Of a stretch of 8,637 nt of DNA, positions 5,919 to 8,637 are shown piece by piece. Every line of letters begins with the position of its first letter. Within the stretch, counting starts at the first letter, position 1. A program made the position numbers and the translations under genes. The DNA comes from an uncultured Christensenellaceae bacterium (lineage in GTDB: Bacteria; Bacillota; Clostridia; Christensenellales; UBA3700), in assembly GCA_902373595.1 (NCBI GenBank), contig CABKMX010000032.1:1-8637 (forward strand), in the 5' to 3' direction. The notes beneath the pieces were generated by a model. That model made no database searches. It was not told the origin of the DNA and saw nothing but the letters and a program-made list of their open reading frames with translations.

Positions 5919-6785
5919 ATGGACGCGCAATATTTTGTGGACAAATTCGGGGCGCGGAGACGCGCTCCGTCCTTTTCTTCTTACGGCAACGAGGGGACGA
6001 TCGGACTTTTGATCGAGCCGCGGACGGAAGAGGAGTTTGCCGCAGCCTTCGCCGCGCTCGAGGGCGAGGAGTTCGACGTCGCCGGCAGAGGGACGAACAT
6101 CTTGTTCCCCGACGGAGAATACGACGCCGCGGTCTTGACGACGAGAGCGATGACGGGCGCGGAGTTTCGCGGAGAGGTCGCGGTGGCGTTCGCCGGAGAG
6201 AGGCTGTCTTCGCTCGCCAAAAAGGCGGCGGAGCGGGGGCTGTCGGGTTTGGAGAGGCTTGCCGCAATTCCCGGCAGCGTCGGAGGGGCGGCGGCGATGA
6301 ATGCCGGCGCGTTCGGGACGGAATTTGCGGACGTCGCGCTTTGGGTGGACGTGCTTGCGGACGGCAAGAGAGTGAGGCTGGGGCCCGAAGAGTGCGGCTT
6401 CGGCTATCGCAGGAGCGTGCTGGGCAAAGATGCGGTTGTACTTGCGGCGGCGTTTTCGCTCGTGCGGTCGGACAGGGCGGCGGTCGAGCGAGAGGCGGCG
6501 AGATATGCCGCGCTCAGGGCGGCGAGCCAGCCCAACGGGAAGTCGCTCGGCAGTACGTTCAAGCGTGCCGACGGAAAGTCGGCAGGGTGGTACATCGAGC
6601 GCGCAGGGCTCAAAGGCGCGCGAGTGGGAGGCGCGGAAATATCGCGTAAACACGCAGGGTTTATCGTCAATGTCGGCGGAGGGACGGCGGCTGACTATCT
6701 CGCGCTCGCCGACAGGGCGCAAAGAGAGGTGTTCGAAGACTGCGGCGTGACGCTCGAGCTTGAGGTCGTCGTCTCGGGACGATGA
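5919..6785 (+). CDS. murB: UDP-N-acetylenolpyruvoylglucosamine reductase (MurB)
   Basis: MurB reduces UDP-GlcNAc-enolpyruvate to UDP-MurNAc with FAD and NADPH in the cytoplasm, the second committed step of peptidoglycan synthesis. The 288 residues show FAD-binding GRGTNILF (56-63), IPGSVGGAAAMNAGAFG (117-133) and GYRRSVL (162-168, active-site Arg). The proton-donor serine is Ser212 in LGSTFKR, then AGWYIERAGLKG and KHAGFIVN (244-251), and the catalytic Glu is probably Glu282 in LELEVV. The loop following GYRRS is short, as in type II MurB of Gram-positives. The N-terminal FAD block usually reading GGPA is altered to EGTI near residues 25-28. The start ATG lies 30 nt after dusB, but the best Shine-Dalgarno (AGGAAGG, 5893-5899) is 19 nt away, so initiation may be weak or coupled. 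No terminator follows. Confidence 0.95.
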   Translation: MDAQYFVDKFGARRRAPSFSSYGNEGTIGLLIEPRTEEEFAAAFAALEGEEFDVAGRGTNILFPDGEYDAAVLTTRAMTGAEFRGEVAVAFAGERLSSLAKKAAERGLSGLERLAAIPGSVGGAAAMNAGAFGTEFADVALWVDVLADGKRVRLGPEECGFGYRRSVLGKDAVVLAAAFSLVRSDRAAVEREAARYAALRAASQPNGKSLGSTFKRADGKSAGWYIERAGLKGARVGGAEISRKHAGFIVNVGGGTAADYLALADRAQREVFEDCGVTLELEVVVSGR

Positions 6786-6814
6786 AAAATTTACAATTAC
6801 GCGACGGATTTGCC

Positions 6815-6844
6815 TTTACTTTTTGGCGTGTTATATTCTATAAT
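6815..6844 (+). promoter_or_regulatory. Promoter of the PHP-whiA unit
   Basis: TTTACT (6815-6820, 4 of 6) and a consensus TATAAT (6839-6844) are 18 bp apart in an AT-rich 60-bp island between murB and the PHP gene. The -10 lies inside a perfect dyad, TTATAT (6831-6836) with ATATAA (6843-6848), which might bind a regulator or might just reflect AT richness. The start should be near 6851. Confidence 0.75.
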
Positions 6845-6858
6845 ATAAGTCCGTATAT

Positions 6859-6873
6859 GCGCGCTTGCGCGCG
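6859..6873 (+). promoter_or_regulatory. GC hairpin with CTTG loop in the PHP leader
   Basis: GCGCG (6859-6863) pairs with CGCGC (6868-6872) around CTTG, which as RNA is the stable CUUG tetraloop. The hairpin would stand near the 5' end of the transcript, four bases before the weak GGAAGAG ribosome site (6877-6883). It has no T-tract, so it is not a terminator. It may stabilise the 5' end or tune translation. Confidence 0.5.
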
Positions 6874-6887
6874 ACTGGAAGAGCATT

Positions 6888-7646
6888 ATGAATATCCGCG
6901 CAGACTTTCATTCACATACCAAATATTCTCACGGCACCGGGACGGTCGAAGACAACGTCGTCGCGGCGATGAGTCTCGGTCTTCGAGCGCTTGCAATCAC
7001 CGACCACGGCGAGAGGCACCCGTTGATCGGAGTCAAGCCGTCGCGCTTTGACGAGATGAGACGCGACGTCGACGCGGTTGCAAAGGAATATCGATTCAGA
7101 GTGCTGCTCGGCATAGAGGCAAATATTCTCAGTCCCCAAGGAGAGATCGATCTGTCGCCCGAGGACGCGGACAAGCTGGACGTCGTGCTTGCCGGATTTC
7201 ATCTGACCGCATACCCGTTGAGGTTCAAGGATTACTTCAAGCTGCCGCTCAACGGCATGACGCGCTACATCTGCCGCAACAGCGCAAAACAGCGCGCGCT
7301 CAACACCGAGGCGTTCGTAAGGGCGGTGACCGAGCACGAGATCGACGTGCTCACACACCCCGGGTTCAGGTTGGACGTCGAGCTCAAGCCGATAGGCGAG
7401 GCATGCGCGGCGACGGGGACGTTCGTCGAACTGTCGTCGAGACACAAGACCCCCGACCTCAAAGGCGTTGAGATCCTCGCGGCGACGGGGGCAAAACTCA
7501 TCGTCAACAGCGACGCTCACAAGCCGGCGCGCGTCGGCAAGTGCGAATACGCGCTGGACATAGTGCAAAAACTCGGGCTGGACGGCGACACAGTCGTCAA
7601 CATCTCGGACAAGCCCATTGTGTTCCGCAGGGGGACCACGGTATGA
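6888..7646 (+). CDS. PHP-domain metal-dependent phosphoesterase
   Basis: A 252-residue stand-alone PHP (polymerase and histidinol phosphatase) protein. PHP enzymes hydrolyse phosphate esters with a tri-metal centre; this one is closest in look to YcdX-type proteins, whose natural substrates are poorly known. The complete ligand set is visible: His8 and His10 in DFHSH, His15, His40 in ITDHGE, Glu77 in GIEANI, His105 in AGFH, His157 in THPGF, and Asp209 and His211 in NSDAH. The protein is therefore probably active. The start ATG at 6888 has a modest GGAAGAG site and gives the normal family N-terminus. The stop overlaps the whiA start as ATGA, so the two are translationally linked. Histidinol-phosphatase (HisK) is an alternative within the superfamily, but no histidine genes are near and HisK motifs are not evident. 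Confidence 0.92.
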   Translation: MNIRADFHSHTKYSHGTGTVEDNVVAAMSLGLRALAITDHGERHPLIGVKPSRFDEMRRDVDAVAKEYRFRVLLGIEANILSPQGEIDLSPEDADKLDVVLAGFHLTAYPLRFKDYFKLPLNGMTRYICRNSAKQRALNTEAFVRAVTEHEIDVLTHPGFRLDVELKPIGEACAATGTFVELSSRHKTPDLKGVEILAATGAKLIVNSDAHKPARVGKCEYALDIVQKLGLDGDTVVNISDKPIVFRRGTTV

Positions 7647-8548
7647 ACATCACTTTGGAAGTGCGCAAGCAGACCGCGCTGGCGGACGACGACGAAACCG
7701 CCGCGCGCAAGGCGTATCTCGCCGCTATCGTCAAAGTCGCCGGTTCGTTTACGCTCAAGAGCAACAAGCTGGGCTTGACCGTCGAGCACAAGAGCATGCA
7801 GCCGGTCCTGATAGCGCTGGGACTGATCAAGGAATTGTACGGCGCGGAGGTGGAATTCGCCTATTCGTCCGCGCAAAAGCTCTATTCGGCGTCGGTCAGA
7901 CCGGGCGCGGCGGAGGATATTTTCGTCGATTTGCTGCCCGAGACCGCGCACGGCAGGGGCGGATTGGGGCGCAAGTTCGAAAACGACAAAGAGGCGTCCG
8001 CCTATGTCAGAGGGCTGTTCGCCGTCTGCGGCAGCGCGTATGCGCCGGGCAGTGACGACGGCGGCGGCTATCACATCGAGTTCACCTTTTTCGACGAGGA
8101 CGCGGCGAGAGAACTCGCCGAGTATTTCGCCGCAAGAGACATCGCGATGCACGTCACCCACAGGCGCGACATGTACGGCGCTTATTGCAAGTCGGGGACG
8201 GATGTCAGCGGAGTGCTGGCGTTCATGGGCGCTTATGAAAGCGTGTTCGCGCTCAGCGACGTGATGATGGTCAGAGAGGCGAACAACAACATCAATCGCG
8301 GCGTCAATTGTACGCTTGCGAACATAGACAAGGCGCAGCGCGCGTCCAACAAGCTGCTTGCCGCAATCGCAACTCTTCGTGAAAACGGCGGCTACGAAAA
8401 GCTGGACGAAAAGCTTCGCGCCGTCTGCGACGCGCGCGAGGCGAAACCCGAATTCACGATGGCGCAGCTTGCCAAAGAGCTGGGCATAAGCAAGAGCGGG
8501 CTCAATCACAGGATAGAAAAAATTTTGGAGGAGGCGAACAATGGCTGA
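7643..8548 (+). CDS. whiA: DNA-binding protein WhiA
   Basis: WhiA is a conserved Gram-positive DNA-binding protein. In Streptomyces it activates sporulation-division genes together with WhiB; in Bacillus it affects cell division and chromosome segregation. This copy has 301 residues, slightly shorter than the roughly 315 of Bacillus. The N-terminal domain has the family pattern at 21-70 (ARKAYLAAIVKVAGSFTL, KELYGAE). The degenerate homing-endonuclease-like domain is recognisable at AYVRGLFAVCGSAY (120-133), YHIEF (143-147), and then FMGAYESVF (194-202). NNNINRGVNCTLANIDKA (214-231) and ISKSGLNHRI (282-291) mark the C-terminal helix-turn-helix. The ATG at 7643 was chosen over an upstream in-frame start because AGGGGG (7629-7634) precedes it and it forms the 4-nt ATGA overlap with the PHP gene. 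rapZ and yvcK, its usual upstream partners, are absent. Confidence 0.95.
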   Translation: MNITLEVRKQTALADDDETAARKAYLAAIVKVAGSFTLKSNKLGLTVEHKSMQPVLIALGLIKELYGAEVEFAYSSAQKLYSASVRPGAAEDIFVDLLPETAHGRGGLGRKFENDKEASAYVRGLFAVCGSAYAPGSDDGGGYHIEFTFFDEDAARELAEYFAARDIAMHVTHRRDMYGAYCKSGTDVSGVLAFMGAYESVFALSDVMMVREANNNINRGVNCTLANIDKAQRASNKLLAAIATLRENGGYEKLDEKLRAVCDAREAKPEFTMAQLAKELGISKSGLNHRIEKILEEANNG

Positions 8549-8637
8549 CAATATCGAAGACATCGACGTCGAACAGGACGACGAAGCTTTGCTCGAACAG
8601 ATGGAGCAAGAGGACGCTGCTCGCGAGGAGAGTGAGC
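8541..8637 (+). CDS. N-terminus of a highly acidic protein (3' end outside window)
   Basis: An ATG at 8541, six bases after GGAGGAGG (8527-8534), opens a frame that stays clear to the window end. It overlaps whiA by 8 nt, so it belongs to the same transcript. The 32 visible residues begin MADNIEDIDVEQDDE and contain 15 Asp/Glu against one Arg, with no hydrophobic segment. This looks like a disordered acidic N-terminal extension. The visible part does not identify the protein. In many Clostridia genes such as dnaE lie just after whiA, but nothing here proves that identity. Confidence 0.75.
   Translation, partial: MADNIEDIDVEQDDEALLEQMEQEDAAREESE

Noticed and set aside
4980..6722. A 580-codon open frame on the - strand opposite dusB and murB
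   Set aside because: It is antisense to two genes with full catalytic motifs, its translation is Arg/His/Pro-rich without any recognisable motif, and it has no ribosome site. Such frames arise from GC-biased third codon positions on the opposite strand.
6782..7051. An 89-codon + strand frame starting at an ATGA overlap with murB
   Set aside because: It runs through the AT-rich promoter and then out of frame through the PHP gene. The second half is a shadow of that gene.
7517..8563. A 348-codon - strand frame opposite whiA
   Set aside because: It covers the well-supported whiA and parts of its neighbours, and has no promoter, ribosome site or motif of its own.

Overview
The window is 8.6 kb of GC-rich, densely coded DNA with every large gene on the + strand. 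It most likely comes from a Bacillota (Firmicutes) lineage of the Clostridia type. The main reasons are a WhiA protein, a SpoVB/YabM-type flippase directly followed by mazG (the yabM-yabN order of Bacillus subtilis), and a murB - PHP - whiA series resembling the conserved murB/rapZ/yvcK/whiA neighbourhood of Gram-positives. Strong Shine-Dalgarno sites, sigma-A type promoters and short gene overlaps agree with this. I cannot name a genus from the sequence.

Layout. 1-197: the last 64 codons of enolase, closed by a UUCG-loop terminator. 253-1973: a stand-alone transcription unit (clear promoter, one gene, strong terminator) for a cytoplasmic GH27 alpha-galactosidase-type enzyme with a carbohydrate-binding-like domain inserted in its barrel. 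2000-2164: a tiny gene on the - strand encoding a 36-residue Lys/Ala/Cys protein with an excellent ribosome binding site and its own terminator, convergent with the GH27 gene. 2337-6785: a tight + strand run of flippase, mazG, dusB and murB, with overlaps of 50 and 23 nt and one 30-nt gap. 6815-8637: a new promoter and a GC hairpin in the leader, then a PHP phosphoesterase, whiA (4-nt overlap) and the start of a very acidic unknown protein (8-nt overlap), which runs off the window.

How the genes fit together. The flippase (probable lipid-linked glycan transport) and MurB (UDP-MurNAc synthesis) point to cell envelope work. MazG (NTP pyrophosphohydrolase) and DusB (tRNA dihydrouridine) are housekeeping enzymes that travel with them. 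WhiA links to cell division, chromosome segregation or sporulation control. The GH27 enzyme stands apart, releasing alpha-linked galactose or a similar sugar from short imported oligosaccharides.

I see no mobile element, CRISPR array, tRNA or rRNA. Most of the window is core genome. The items most worth a second look are the 36-residue Cys-containing protein, the inserted domain in the GH27 enzyme, the apparent remnant of a tetrapyrrole-methylase domain on MazG, the degenerate FAD motif of MurB, and the absence of rapZ and yvcK between murB and whiA.
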